Numbered from the stretch's first letter, positions 1-7,048 are shown. The stretch: 12,754 nt of DNA from Pseudonocardiales bacterium (GCA_030840415.1 JAVEEO010000522.1:1-12754), one strand, 5' to 3'. The notes: a model not told the origin generated them from the sequence alone. Translations and numbers: made by a program.

Positions 1-47
1 ACTCCGCCCTCGGCGGACACCCACCCATCAGCCGCCTCGCCGCCTGA
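1..47 (+). CDS. 3' end of a probable IS481-type transposase (partial, possibly frameshifted)
   Basis: The third plus frame enters from the left edge and reads SALGGHPPISRLAA, then TGA at 45-47. The string LGGxPPISR is typical, from memory, of the C-terminal end of IS481-family DDE transposases. The first plus frame continues as NNVPGHDI before TAG at 73-75, which resembles the (V)NN..G... ending of the same family. Dropping one base near position 45 would join the two pieces, so the 3' end may be frameshifted and the element decayed. The TAG at 73-75 shares the CTAG tetramer with the stop of the convergent gene to the right. Only about 15 codons are visible and no inverted repeat could be confirmed, so the family call rests on one motif. 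Confidence 0.45.
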   Translation, partial: SALGGHPPISRLAA

Positions 48-71
48 CAACAACGTGCCGGGTCACGACAT

Positions 72-1157
72 CTAGCGGTTGGCCTGCCGCGGCAGGACCA
101 CCTCGCGCATGATCAGGGTGATCACCGCGACCAGCGGGATCGAGATGAGGAAGCCGATCACGCCCAGCATGGTGTAGCCGGCCAGCGCTCCGACCAGGGC
201 ACCCGCCGGGCTGATCCGGACCGAGCGGTCCAGCAGCCGGGGGATCAGCACCAGCCGTGCCAGCACCTCGTAGGCCAGGAAGAAGACCACCACCGCGATG
301 CCGGTCGGCACCGACTCCAGCATGACGACGGTCGAGACCACCAGCACGCCCAGCGCCGTGCCCACCACCGGGGCCAGGTCCAGTACTGCCGCGATGAAGG
401 CCAGCGCGAACGGATAGGGCACCCCGACCGCCCACAGGAACACCAGCGTGCTTCCGCCGCGCAGCAGCGCCAGGGCCAGCGTCCCGACCACGTAGGCCCC
501 GATCTGGGCCACGATCTTGTCGCCGATCCGGCTCACCTGCGGCCGGCGCGAAGCCGGCGTCAGCCGGTAGGCGAAGGCGGTGATGTCACGCAGGTAGGCC
601 AGGAAGTACAGCGTCAGGATGGCCAGCGTGAACACTTCGAAGATGGTGGTGGCGACCGTGGTGCCGACGCTGAGCAGGTTTCCGGCCACCTGCTGGACGA
701 ACGCCGAGCCCTCCAGCCGGTCCTGGATGGAGTTCAGCAGGCCGAACCGGCGGTCCAGTTCGGCGATCCGACGGTTGTGCTGCAGATCGGTGACGTAGCC
801 GGGCAGGTTGTGCAGGAACGTGCTGGTCTGGCCGACCAGCGGCGGGACGACGGCCAGGCACATCGCGGTAAGGAAGGCCAGCGCGCCGACGAACACGATC
901 GCCACCGACGGTCCGCGCTTGAGCCCGGCTGCCTCGACCCGGCGCACCGCCGGATCCAGGCCGGCGGCCAGGAACAGCGACAGTCCCAGCAGGACCAGGG
1001 TGTCCTTGCCGTGTTCCAGCGCTCGGAACAGCAGGTAGGCCAGCCCGAACCCGATCGAGGCGGTCAGGCCGAGCCGGAACGGCGAGTAGGTGGCGAAGCC
1101 GCGCCGCGGGGGAGCGGTCAGCTGGTAGGCCGGTTGCTCCGGGGCGGGTTCGGTCAC
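72..1157 (-). CDS. AI-2E family transporter (UPF0118/PerM-type membrane protein)
   Basis: A 361-residue polytopic membrane protein. Hydrophobic segments lie near residues 30-46, 52-68, 84-106, 162-188, 218-243, 248-280, 284-305 and 318-350. A polar soluble stretch at about 110-158 falls between the third and fourth segments, as in AI-2E/PerM proteins (PF01594). The C-terminal half carries family-like strings: DLAPVVGTALG at 260-270 and a conserved RLVLIPRLLD at 301-310 before the last helices. The GTG start overlaps the stop of the upstream coiled-coil gene by 4 nt (GTGA on the minus strand) with no clear Shine-Dalgarno, so translation is probably coupled. The family is annotated as autoinducer-2 exporters, but members have varied or unknown substrates (some act as ion antiporters). 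In an actinomycete the AI-2 role should not be assumed. Family call firm, substrate unknown. Confidence 0.88.
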   Translation of the reverse strand: MTEPAPEQPAYQLTAPPRRGFATYSPFRLGLTASIGFGLAYLLFRALEHGKDTLVLLGLSLFLAAGLDPAVRRVEAAGLKRGPSVAIVFVGALAFLTAMCLAVVPPLVGQTSTFLHNLPGYVTDLQHNRRIAELDRRFGLLNSIQDRLEGSAFVQQVAGNLLSVGTTVATTIFEVFTLAILTLYFLAYLRDITAFAYRLTPASRRPQVSRIGDKIVAQIGAYVVGTLALALLRGGSTLVFLWAVGVPYPFALAFIAAVLDLAPVVGTALGVLVVSTVVMLESVPTGIAVVVFFLAYEVLARLVLIPRLLDRSVRISPAGALVGALAGYTMLGVIGFLISIPLVAVITLIMREVVLPRQANR

Positions 1158-2095
1158 GGGTTGGCGGCGTCGGCGATGACCGCGCCGAGCCGCTGGTGCA
1201 GCTCGCGCAGCCGCTGATGGGTCTGTTCCCGTTCGGCGTCCAGGGCCTCGGCCCGCTGACGCGCCTCGGCGATCAGCCGCTCCGCGGCCTCGCGAGCTGC
1301 CTGCTGGTCGAGCTGGGCCTGCCGTTCGGCGGCGCTGCGCCGGCTGCGCAGGGTGATCTCGAAGTCCTGCTCGGCGGTACGCAGCCGTTCGATGGAGGCC
1401 CGCTCGGCGGCGGCCCGGGTGTCCGCGGCCTCGTTCTCGAGCCGGTTGCGCTCGGCCTCGGCCGCCTCGGTGATGGCAGCCGCGGCGGCCTCGGCCTTGT
1501 CCAGCTCGGCGGTCGCCTGGTCGAGGATCCGGCCGGCCTCGGCGCGGGCCTTGTCCAGCTCCGCGGTTGCCTGCAGCCGGGCCTGGGCCAGCTTCTGGTC
1601 GGCCTCGGCCGAGCGCTGGGTAGCGGCGGCGGTCAGCCGCTGCTGGGCGGCGGCAGCCTCGGCCCGGACCCGCTCGGCGTCGGCACGGGCGCCCGAGAGC
1701 ACCCGGTCGGCCTCCTGCTCGGCGGCCCGCCGGATGCCGGCGGCCTCCTCCTCGGCGGCCCGCTTGGTCTGGGCGGCCTCGTCGGTGGCCAGCTGCAGCA
1801 TGTCGCGGATCCGGTCCGAGACGTGCACCACCGGGCTGGGCGCCTCGGCGGCCTTGGCCGCCTGCTGCTTGAGCGATTCGATGTGGGCCTCGCGGCTGGC
1901 CAGCTGGGCCGCCCGGTCGGCGCTGGTCGCGAGCGCGGCGTCCCGGGCCGCCTTGAGCTCGGCGATCTGGGTTTCGGCCTGGGACACGTAACTGTCCACC
2001 TGGCGCTTGTCGTAGCCGCGGATGCCGACGTCGAAGATCGGCTCGTCCTCCTCGATCAGCGGCAGGAGTTCGGTGCTGTTGTCTTCTGCTGCCAT
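1154..2095 (-). CDS. FilP/DivIVA-like coiled-coil cytoskeletal protein
   Basis: A 313-residue, Ala/Glu/Arg-rich protein predicted to be almost entirely coiled coil. Residues 20-50 contain a DivIVA-type start, with FDVGIRGYDKRQVDSYV at 21-37 followed by a short coil. A break at about 84-93 (APSPVV) leads to RIRDMLQLATDEAAQ at 95-109, also common in actinobacterial DivIVA relatives, then an uninterrupted helix to about residue 303. The nonamer QATAELDKA occurs twice, at 175-183 and 193-201. Length and neighbourhood (next to mce, thiolase and meaB) match FilP, the intermediate-filament-like protein of Streptomyces polar growth, which is about 310 residues. I therefore infer a role in tip or septum organisation. 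The ATG at 2095 is chosen because conserved sequence begins just after it; the frame stays open upstream but that part lies antisense to nothing coding and within shadow of ccr. No strong ribosome site is visible. The downstream membrane gene overlaps it by 4 nt. Confidence 0.8.
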   Translation of the reverse strand: MAAEDNSTELLPLIEEDEPIFDVGIRGYDKRQVDSYVSQAETQIAELKAARDAALATSADRAAQLASREAHIESLKQQAAKAAEAPSPVVHVSDRIRDMLQLATDEAAQTKRAAEEEAAGIRRAAEQEADRVLSGARADAERVRAEAAAAQQRLTAAATQRSAEADQKLAQARLQATAELDKARAEAGRILDQATAELDKAEAAAAAITEAAEAERNRLENEAADTRAAAERASIERLRTAEQDFEITLRSRRSAAERQAQLDQQAAREAAERLIAEARQRAEALDAEREQTHQRLRELHQRLGAVIADAANP

Positions 2096-2208
2096 ACCTG
2101 TAATGGTCGCACGCTCCGGGCCGGTGGTGCTGTGACGCAGCCGTGTCCAGGGCCGACCAAGCCCGCGATCGGCGCGCAGGCCGCCCGGCGTCGGGTCCCG
2201 GGCGCGGC

Positions 2209-3549
2209 TCAGGCGTCGCGGAAGCGGTTGATCTGGTCCAGGTGCTTGGTCCGCAGCTCGGGGTCGGTGACCCCCTGGCCCTCGCCGTCGGCCAGGCACA
2301 GCACGCCGACCTTGCCCTGGTGGGCGTTGCGGTGCACGTCGTAGGTCGCCTGCCCGGCCTCGGCCAGCGGGTAGGCCCGCGACAGGGTCGGGTGGATCGC
2401 GCCCCGGGCGATCAGCCGGTTGGCCTCCCAGGACTCCCGGTAGTTGGCGAAGTGCGAGCCGATGATCCGCTTGAGGTTCATCCACAGGTAGCGGTTGTCG
2501 TACTCGTGCAGGTAGCCCGAGGTGGAGGCACAGGTGACGATGGTGCCGCCCCGGCGGGCCACGTAGACCGAGGCGCCGAAGGTCTCGCGGCCGGGGTGCT
2601 CGAAGACGATGTCGGGATCGTCGCCGCCGGTCAGCTCCCGGATCCGGGCGCCGAGCCGCTTCCACTCCGACTGGTCCTGGGTGTGCGGGTCCTTCCAGAA
2701 GCGGTAGGCCTCGGCCGACCGGTCGATGATCAGCTCGGCGCCCATCCGCCGGCACAGCTCGGCCTTGTCCGGCGAGGAGACCACGCAGACCGGGATCGCC
2801 CCGCCGTTGAGCGCGTACTGGGTGGCGTAGCCACCGAGCCCGCCCGAGGCGCCCCAGACCAGCACGATGTCGCCCTGCTTCATCTGGGCGCCGTTGTGGC
2901 TGACCAGCTGCCGGTAGGCCGTGGAGTTGACCAGGCCGGGGGAGGCGGCCTCCTCCCAGGTCAGGTGCCCGGGCTTGGGCATCAGCTGGTTGGACTTGAC
3001 CAGGGCGAGTTCGGCCAGGCCGCCGAAGTTGGTCTCGAAGCCCCAGATCCGCTGCTGCGGATCCATCATGGTGTCGTCGTGGCCCTGCGGCTCCTCCAGT
3101 TCCACCGACAGGCAGTGCGCCACCACCCGGTCGCCGACGCGCCACCGCGACACGCCCGGCCCGGTGCGCAGCACCACGCCCGAAAGGTCCGAACCCACCA
3201 CGTGATAGGGCTGGTCGTGCTTGCGGGCCAGCTCCGAGCTGCGGGCGTAGCGGCGCAGGAAGTCGAAGGTCGAGACCGGTTCGAAGATGGACGTCCAGAC
3301 CGTGTTGTAGTTGATGGCACTGGCCATCACCGCGATCAGCGCCTCGCCCGGGCCCACTTCCGGGGTCGGCACCTGCTGCAGGTGCAACGACTTGCGGGGA
3401 TCCTTGTCACGGGTGCTCAGGCCCTCGAACATGCCCGCCTCGTCGGCGCGCACCACGACCCCGGCGTAGCTGGTGGGAACCTCCAACTCGGCCAGGGACG
3501 CCAGCGACTCGGCGGTGGCGGTGTTGACGGCGGCACGGATCTGGTCCAC
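2209..3549 (-). CDS. ccr: Crotonyl-CoA carboxylase/reductase
   Basis: A 446-residue zinc-independent MDR-family enzyme that reductively carboxylates crotonyl-CoA with NADPH and CO2 to (2S)-ethylmalonyl-CoA. This is the key step of the ethylmalonyl-CoA pathway and a source of polyketide extender units. The NADPH-binding turn VWGASGGLGG lies at 231-240. Residues reported to hold CO2 in the Kitasatospora enzyme (Asn81, Phe170, Glu171, His365) align, with an offset of one, to Asn82 (in NYNTVW), Phe171-Glu172 (in WGFETNFGG) and His366 (in GSHFANYRE). A true carboxylase is therefore expected rather than a plain enoyl reductase. The GTG start is supported by GAAGGG at 3563-3558 on the minus strand, 8 nt upstream. 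The gene follows mce by 89 nt on the same strand. Length is typical and no defect is visible. Confidence 0.96.
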   Translation of the reverse strand: MDQIRAAVNTATAESLASLAELEVPTSYAGVVVRADEAGMFEGLSTRDKDPRKSLHLQQVPTPEVGPGEALIAVMASAINYNTVWTSIFEPVSTFDFLRRYARSSELARKHDQPYHVVGSDLSGVVLRTGPGVSRWRVGDRVVAHCLSVELEEPQGHDDTMMDPQQRIWGFETNFGGLAELALVKSNQLMPKPGHLTWEEAASPGLVNSTAYRQLVSHNGAQMKQGDIVLVWGASGGLGGYATQYALNGGAIPVCVVSSPDKAELCRRMGAELIIDRSAEAYRFWKDPHTQDQSEWKRLGARIRELTGGDDPDIVFEHPGRETFGASVYVARRGGTIVTCASTSGYLHEYDNRYLWMNLKRIIGSHFANYRESWEANRLIARGAIHPTLSRAYPLAEAGQATYDVHRNAHQGKVGVLCLADGEGQGVTDPELRTKHLDQINRFRDA

Positions 3550-3594
3550 GGCAGGAACCCTTCGGCGTCGGCTCTGGGGCGGGCGAGTGCTCGA

Positions 3595-3600
3595 AGGTTA
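3595..3600 (-). promoter_or_regulatory. Candidate -10 box for ccr
   Basis: Read on the minus strand this is TAACCT, which fits the actinobacterial TANNNT consensus. It lies about 45 nt upstream of the ccr GTG, leaving room for a short leader containing the ribosome site. No convincing -35 element is seen 17-18 nt further upstream (GGCCCG there), so the call is weak. ccr could equally be read through from mce. Confidence 0.25.
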
Positions 3601-3630
3601 CTGACGGGTAGCGCTTTCGGGCCGGATGTG

Positions 3631-3642
3631 GTGACCGGTCAC
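3631..3642. promoter_or_regulatory. Perfect 12-bp palindrome between mce and ccr (candidate operator)
   Basis: GTGACCGGTCAC is a perfect palindrome with no spacer. It includes the mce stop codon and sits about 35-45 bp upstream of the candidate ccr -10 box. A GTG/CAC flank extends the symmetry with one unpaired base. The position suits a dimeric regulator acting on ccr, but a short palindrome in GC-rich DNA may be chance and no regulator gene is adjacent. Confidence 0.35.
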
Positions 3643-4058
3643 ACACCCGGTGCGGGCTCGACCAGCTCGATCAGCACGCCGCCGGCGTCCTTGGGGTGGA
3701 CGAAGTTGACCCGGGACCCGGCGGTGCCGCGCCGGGGCTCGTCGTAGAGCAGCCGCAGGCCGCGGGCGCGCAGCTCGGCCGAGGTCGCCTCGACGTCGTC
3801 GACGGTGTAGGCCAACTGCTGCATGCCGGGCCCGTTACGGTCGAGGAACTTCGCGATGGTGGAGCTGGCGTCCAGCGGGGCCAGCAGCTGGATCCGGCTG
3901 CTGCCGTCCCCGACCGCCAGCATCGCCTCCCGGACACCCTGCTCGGCATTGACCTCCTCGTGCACGCTGGCGATGCCGAAGGTGTCGCGGTAGAAGGCGA
4001 TCGCGGCGTCGAGATCGGCGACGGCGATGCCGACATGGTCGATGCGCAGGATGGTCAT
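3639..4058 (-). CDS. mce: Methylmalonyl-CoA (ethylmalonyl-CoA) epimerase
   Basis: A 139-residue vicinal-oxygen-chelate (glyoxalase-fold) protein that interconverts the 2R and 2S epimers of methylmalonyl-CoA. It probably also acts on ethylmalonyl-CoA, which lets Ccr products reach the B12 mutases. Two beta-alpha-beta-beta-beta modules are apparent. Family strings are RIDHVGIAV at 5-13, EQGVREAML at 39-47, [15 protein letters not shown] at 105-119 and [15 protein letters not shown] at 121-135. His8, Gln57 and Glu131 match three of the metal ligands known from the Propionibacterium enzyme. The fourth, a His in a GxGxHH motif, is replaced by Gln80-Gln81 (GPGMQQLAY). The ATG at 4058 is chosen because homology begins there. 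An in-frame upstream ATG would add 38 non-conserved residues. No clear Shine-Dalgarno precedes 4058, so the transcript may be leaderless or nearly so. Confidence 0.93.
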   Translation of the reverse strand: MTILRIDHVGIAVADLDAAIAFYRDTFGIASVHEEVNAEQGVREAMLAVGDGSSRIQLLAPLDASSTIAKFLDRNGPGMQQLAYTVDDVEATSAELRARGLRLLYDEPRRGTAGSRVNFVHPKDAGGVLIELVEPAPGV

Positions 4059-4265
4059 GGGCACATGGTGCGCCGTGGCGGAGGGTGTGGAAAAGGGCCG
4101 GGTGGTGCGGCTCATATCCACAGCGGCCCCGCTCGGGCCCGCACCGGCCGATCGGCTCGATATTGTGGACACACTGTGCCGTCGTCGCCCCCAGTGCCCG
4201 CGGCGCGGTACGTCCAGAGGCAGCCGTTTCGACCAGCTGCCCCGCCGCAGTTGGAGGAGGCTCGC
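4059..4265. promoter_or_regulatory. Divergent promoter region between mce and the thiolase gene
   Basis: These 207 bp separate two divergent operons and must hold both promoters unless one lies inside a gene. On the plus strand TATTGT at 4161-4166 fits the TANNNT -10 consensus and would give a leader of roughly 95 nt to the thiolase ATG. No good -35 precedes it. On the minus strand only weak candidates are seen around 4113-4120 (GTGGATAT). No riboswitch-like fold or small gene was recognised. Confidence 0.35.
4253..4260 (+). promoter_or_regulatory. Strong ribosome binding site fixing the thiolase start
   Basis: GGAGGAGG ends 5 nt before the ATG at 4266. The reading frame is open for almost 600 bases upstream because of high GC, so this site plus the onset of thiolase homology decides the start. 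Confidence 0.85.
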
Positions 4266-5498
4266 ATGTCAGCAACCACATCGGTGATCGTCGCCGGCGC
4301 CCGCACGCCGGTCGGCAAGCTGCTCGGCGCGCTGAAGGACTTCTCGGCCACCGACCTCGGCGGCCTGGCGATCAAGGCCGCCCTGGACAAGGCCGGCGTC
4401 GCCGCCGACCAGGTGCAGTACGTGATCATGGGCCAGGTGCTCACCGCCGGCGCCGGCCAGATCCCGGCCCGGCAGGCCGCCCACAAGGCGGGCATCCCGC
4501 TGACCGTCCCGGCGCTGACCATCAACAAGGTGTGCCTGTCCGGCATCGACGCCATCGCGCTGGCCGACCAGCTGATCCGCGCCGGTGAGTTCGACGTCGT
4601 GGTGGCCGGCGGCCAGGAGTCGATGACCCAGGCGCCGCACCTGCTGCCCAAGTCCCGCGAGGGCTTCAAGTACGGCACCGTCGAGCTGACCGACCACATG
4701 GCCCACGACGGCCTGTGGGACGTCCTCACCGATCAGGCGATGGGCGGCCTGACCGAGGCGGCCAACCGCGGCGACCAGGAGTTCAGCCGGGCCGAGCAGG
4801 ACGCCTTCGCCGCGCGCAGCCATCAGCTGGCCGCCGAGGGCTGGAAAAATGGCGTGTTCGACGACGAGGTGATCGCGGTGTCGATCCCGCAGCGCAAGGG
4901 CGAGCCGCTGGAGTTCCGGTTCGACGAGGGGATCCGCGTGGACACCAACGTCGAGACCCTGGCCCGGTTGCGGCCGGCGTTCCGCCCGGACGGCACCATA
5001 ACCGCGGGCTCGGCGTCGCCGATCTCCGACGGCGCGGCGGCGGTCGTGGTGATGAGCAGGGCCAAGGCGCAGGAGCTGGGCCTGAACTGGTTGGCCGAGA
5101 TCGGCGCGCACGGCGTGGTCGCCGGCCCGGACTCGACCCTGCAGCACCAGCCCGCCAACGCGATCTGGGCCGCGGTGGCCAAGGAGGGCATCACGGTCGC
5201 CGACCTGGACCTGATCGAGATCAACGAGGCGTTCGCCGCGGTCGGGCTGGCCTCGACCAAGGAACTCGGCGTGCCGGCCGACATCGTCAACGTCAACGGT
5301 GGGGCGATCGCGGTGGGCCACCCGATCGGGATGTCGGGCGCCCGGATCACCCTGCACCTGGCGCTGGAGTTGCAGCGCCGTGGCGGTGGGATCGGCGTGG
5401 CGGCGCTGTGCGGCGGTGGTGGCCAGGGCGACGCCCTGATCGTCCGGGTACCGCGGCGCGACGCTCAGAGCACGGTTGCTCAGAGCCCTGTGGCCTGA
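4266..5498 (+). CDS. Acetyl-CoA C-acetyltransferase (thiolase)
   Basis: A 410-residue biosynthetic-type thiolase that condenses two acetyl-CoA to acetoacetyl-CoA, the entry to the ethylmalonyl-CoA pathway. The nucleophilic cysteine is Cys90 (in INKVCLSG). The NEAF motif is at 320-323, His352 is in [14 protein letters not shown] at 345-358, and the acid/base Cys382 is in LCGGGGQG. The start of the protein, [15 protein letters not shown], is typical of the family. A tail of about 15 residues after the usual LIVRVP end (396-410) is Ala/Gln/Ser-rich and contains a short DNA duplication. The stop is only 3 nt from the meaB start, so both are one operon. The divergent mce, and ccr beyond it, support an acetoacetyl-CoA-forming rather than beta-oxidation role. 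Chain-length preference cannot be read from sequence. Confidence 0.95.
   Translation: MSATTSVIVAGARTPVGKLLGALKDFSATDLGGLAIKAALDKAGVAADQVQYVIMGQVLTAGAGQIPARQAAHKAGIPLTVPALTINKVCLSGIDAIALADQLIRAGEFDVVVAGGQESMTQAPHLLPKSREGFKYGTVELTDHMAHDGLWDVLTDQAMGGLTEAANRGDQEFSRAEQDAFAARSHQLAAEGWKNGVFDDEVIAVSIPQRKGEPLEFRFDEGIRVDTNVETLARLRPAFRPDGTITAGSASPISDGAAAVVVMSRAKAQELGLNWLAEIGAHGVVAGPDSTLQHQPANAIWAAVAKEGITVADLDLIEINEAFAAVGLASTKELGVPADIVNVNGGAIAVGHPIGMSGARITLHLALELQRRGGGIGVAALCGGGGQGDALIVRVPRRDAQSTVAQSPVA
5463..5486 (+). repeat. Two copies of GCTCAGAGC at the 3' end of the thiolase gene
   Basis: GCTCAGAGC occurs at 5463-5471 and again at 5478-5486, a period of 15 bp (five codons). Each copy is itself a GCTC-A-GAGC inverted repeat. 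In protein terms it encodes a repeated AQS in the non-conserved thiolase tail. It may be simple slippage duplication, or paired half-sites or hairpins just ahead of the meaB start. Confidence 0.6.
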
Positions 5499-5501
5499 TC
5501 G

Positions 5502-6491
5502 GTGGTCTCCAGCCGGCCCGCTTCGCGTCGCTCGGGGGCTGACATCGCCGGGCTGGTGGAGCGGGCCAGGCAGGCCGATCCCCGGTCGGTCGCCAGGCTG
5601 ATCTCCCTCGTCGAGGACGGCTCGCCGGCGCTGCGCGAAGTGGCCGAGCGGCTGATGCCCTTCACCGGGCACGCCCAGGTGGTCGGCATCACCGGCTCGC
5701 CCGGGGTGGGCAAGTCGACCTCCACCTCGGCGCTGGTGGGCGCGCTGCGTTCAGCCGGCAAGCGGGTCGCGATCCTGGCGGTCGACCCGTCCTCGCCGTT
5801 CTCCGGCGGGGCGCTGCTGGGTGACCGGGTGCGGATGCAGGACCATGCCACCGACCCGGGGGTGTTCATCCGGTCGATGGCCACCCGCGGCCACCTCGGC
5901 GGGCTGGCCGCTGCCGCCCCGCAGGCGTTGCGGGTGCTGGACGCGGTCGGCTGCGACGTGGTGCTGATCGAGACGGTGGGGGTCGGCCAGTCCGAGGTCG
6001 AGGTGGTGCAGCTGGCCGACACCACGGTGGTGCTGCTGGCCCCGGGAATGGGCGACGGCATCCAGGCCGCCAAGGCCGGCATCCTCGAGATCGCCGACGT
6101 CTTCGTGGTCAACAAGGCCGACCGGGACGGCGCCGACCAGGTCGCGCGCGACCTGCGCTACATGCTGTCACTGGGCGGCAAGCACTCCGAGGCCGGCGCC
6201 TGGCGGCCGCCGATCGTCAAGACCGTGGCAGCCCGGGCCGAGGGCGTCGAGGACCTGGTGGCGGCCATCGACAAGCACCGGGACTGGATGCTGGCCAGCG
6301 GTGAGCTGCAACGCCGCCGGCAGGCCCGGGCCGGTGCGGAGATCGAGGCGATCGCGGTGGAGGCGGTGCGCCGCCGGTTCTCCGAGATCCACGGTGCGGC
6401 CGCCCTGGCCGAACTCGCCAACCGGGTAGCCGGCGGCCAACTGGATCCCTATGCCGCCGCCGACGAGCTGGTCGCCTCGCTGCCGGTCTGA
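5502..6491 (+). CDS. meaB: MeaB/ArgK-family G3E P-loop GTPase, B12-mutase chaperone
   Basis: A 329-residue GTPase that gates cofactor loading and protects adenosylcobalamin mutases (methylmalonyl-CoA or ethylmalonyl-CoA mutase) from inactivation. The Walker A motif GSPGVGKST is at 65-73, followed by the long family signature AVDPSSPFSGGALLGDR at 93-109. ETVGVGQSE, containing the Walker B/switch region, is at 157-165, and the guanine-specificity motif NKAD is at 204-207. A helical C-terminal dimerisation arm runs from about 265 to 329. The GTG at 5502 lies 3 nt after the thiolase stop without its own Shine-Dalgarno, so translation is probably coupled. The first 12 residues are not conserved and a slightly later start is possible. 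No mutase gene is in the window, so the client must be encoded elsewhere. Confidence 0.95.
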   Translation: MVSSRPASRRSGADIAGLVERARQADPRSVARLISLVEDGSPALREVAERLMPFTGHAQVVGITGSPGVGKSTSTSALVGALRSAGKRVAILAVDPSSPFSGGALLGDRVRMQDHATDPGVFIRSMATRGHLGGLAAAAPQALRVLDAVGCDVVLIETVGVGQSEVEVVQLADTTVVLLAPGMGDGIQAAKAGILEIADVFVVNKADRDGADQVARDLRYMLSLGGKHSEAGAWRPPIVKTVAARAEGVEDLVAAIDKHRDWMLASGELQRRRQARAGAEIEAIAVEAVRRRFSEIHGAAALAELANRVAGGQLDPYAAADELVASLPV

Positions 6492-6502
6492 CGGCCGACC
6501 GG
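6483..6502. terminator. Possible bidirectional hairpin between meaB and idi
   Basis: CCGGTC (6483-6488) and GACCGG (6497-6502) can pair with an 8-nt loop that contains the meaB stop codon. It lies between two convergent genes only 23 nt apart, where a terminator is expected. The stem is short and no T-tract follows on either side. Confidence 0.3.
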
Positions 6503-6514
6503 AAAGCGGCTGTC

Positions 6515-7048
6515 TCAAGCGGGGGCGCGCAACCGCTCGATGCCGGGATGGCCGATCAGTGCCCGCAGCTGCAGCACGCACCAGGGCGACAGCTGCGGGG
6601 TCCGGCCGGCGAGCATGTCGTCCCAGTCCAGCCACCGGCTCTGCTCGACCTCCGAGGGCTGCAGCGTGGGTTCGCCGCTGACCCGGACACCGAAGACCGG
6701 GCAGATCTCGTTCTCCACCACGCCGTCGAGCTCGGCGCGGTAGCGGAAGTCGGGCAGCAGGTCGATCACCTCGTCGGCACGCAGCCCGAGTTCGAAGTCG
6801 AGCCGGCGGTGCAGTGCCTGCTCGGTGGGCTCGCCGGGCATCGGGTGCCCGCAGCAGGAGTTGGTCCAGACGCCCGGCCAGGTGTGCTTGGACAGCGCCC
6901 GCTGGGTGAGCAGGAACCGGCCCTGCCGGTCGAAGACGTAGCTGGAGAAGGCCAGGTGCAGCGGCGTGCTGGCGTGATGGCTGGTCGCCTTGGGAGCGGT
7001 TCCCAGCGCGGCGCCGTCCTCGTCGACCAGCACGATCAACTCGGTCAT
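6515..7048 (-). CDS. idi: Isopentenyl-diphosphate delta-isomerase, type I
   Basis: A 177-residue Nudix-fold enzyme that interconverts IPP and DMAPP, needing Mn/Mg but no flavin. The catalytic Cys66 is in TNSCCGHP at 62-69. The metal ligands His24, His31 and His68 are in place, as is Glu86 in the degenerate Nudix region (DFELGL). The catalytic and metal-binding glutamates are in ENEICPV at 112-118 (Glu112, Glu114). The length matches the bacterial enzyme. The ATG at 7048 is preceded by GAGAGG (7060-7055 on the minus strand), 6 nt away. The gene converges on meaB but is divergent from the plus-strand terpenoid operon to its right. I infer that it supplies the DMAPP/IPP balance for the polyprenyl synthase encoded 1.5 kb away. 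Confidence 0.96.
   Translation of the reverse strand: MTELIVLVDEDGAALGTAPKATSHHASTPLHLAFSSYVFDRQGRFLLTQRALSKHTWPGVWTNSCCGHPMPGEPTEQALHRRLDFELGLRADEVIDLLPDFRYRAELDGVVENEICPVFGVRVSGEPTLQPSEVEQSRWLDWDDMLAGRTPQLSPWCVLQLRALIGHPGIERLRAPA

Noticed and set aside
2096-3145. Open upstream extension of the coiled-coil reading frame, which would give a 663-residue protein
   Set aside because: The extension lies in another frame of ccr on the same strand, is Arg/Gly/Pro-rich without family features, and homology begins at the ATG at 2095.
2143-3747. Long plus-strand open frame (534 codons) opposite ccr
   Set aside because: Antisense shadow caused by high GC3. ccr on the other strand has full-length conserved motifs.
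4059-4265. Cobalamin riboswitch, considered because of the B12-related genes
   Set aside because: No B12-box-like sequence or multi-helix fold was recognised, and neither flanking gene makes or imports B12.
4269-5672. Long minus-strand open frame opposite the thiolase
   Set aside because: Low-complexity Arg/Gly/Asp composition without motifs. The thiolase frame is complete with all catalytic residues.
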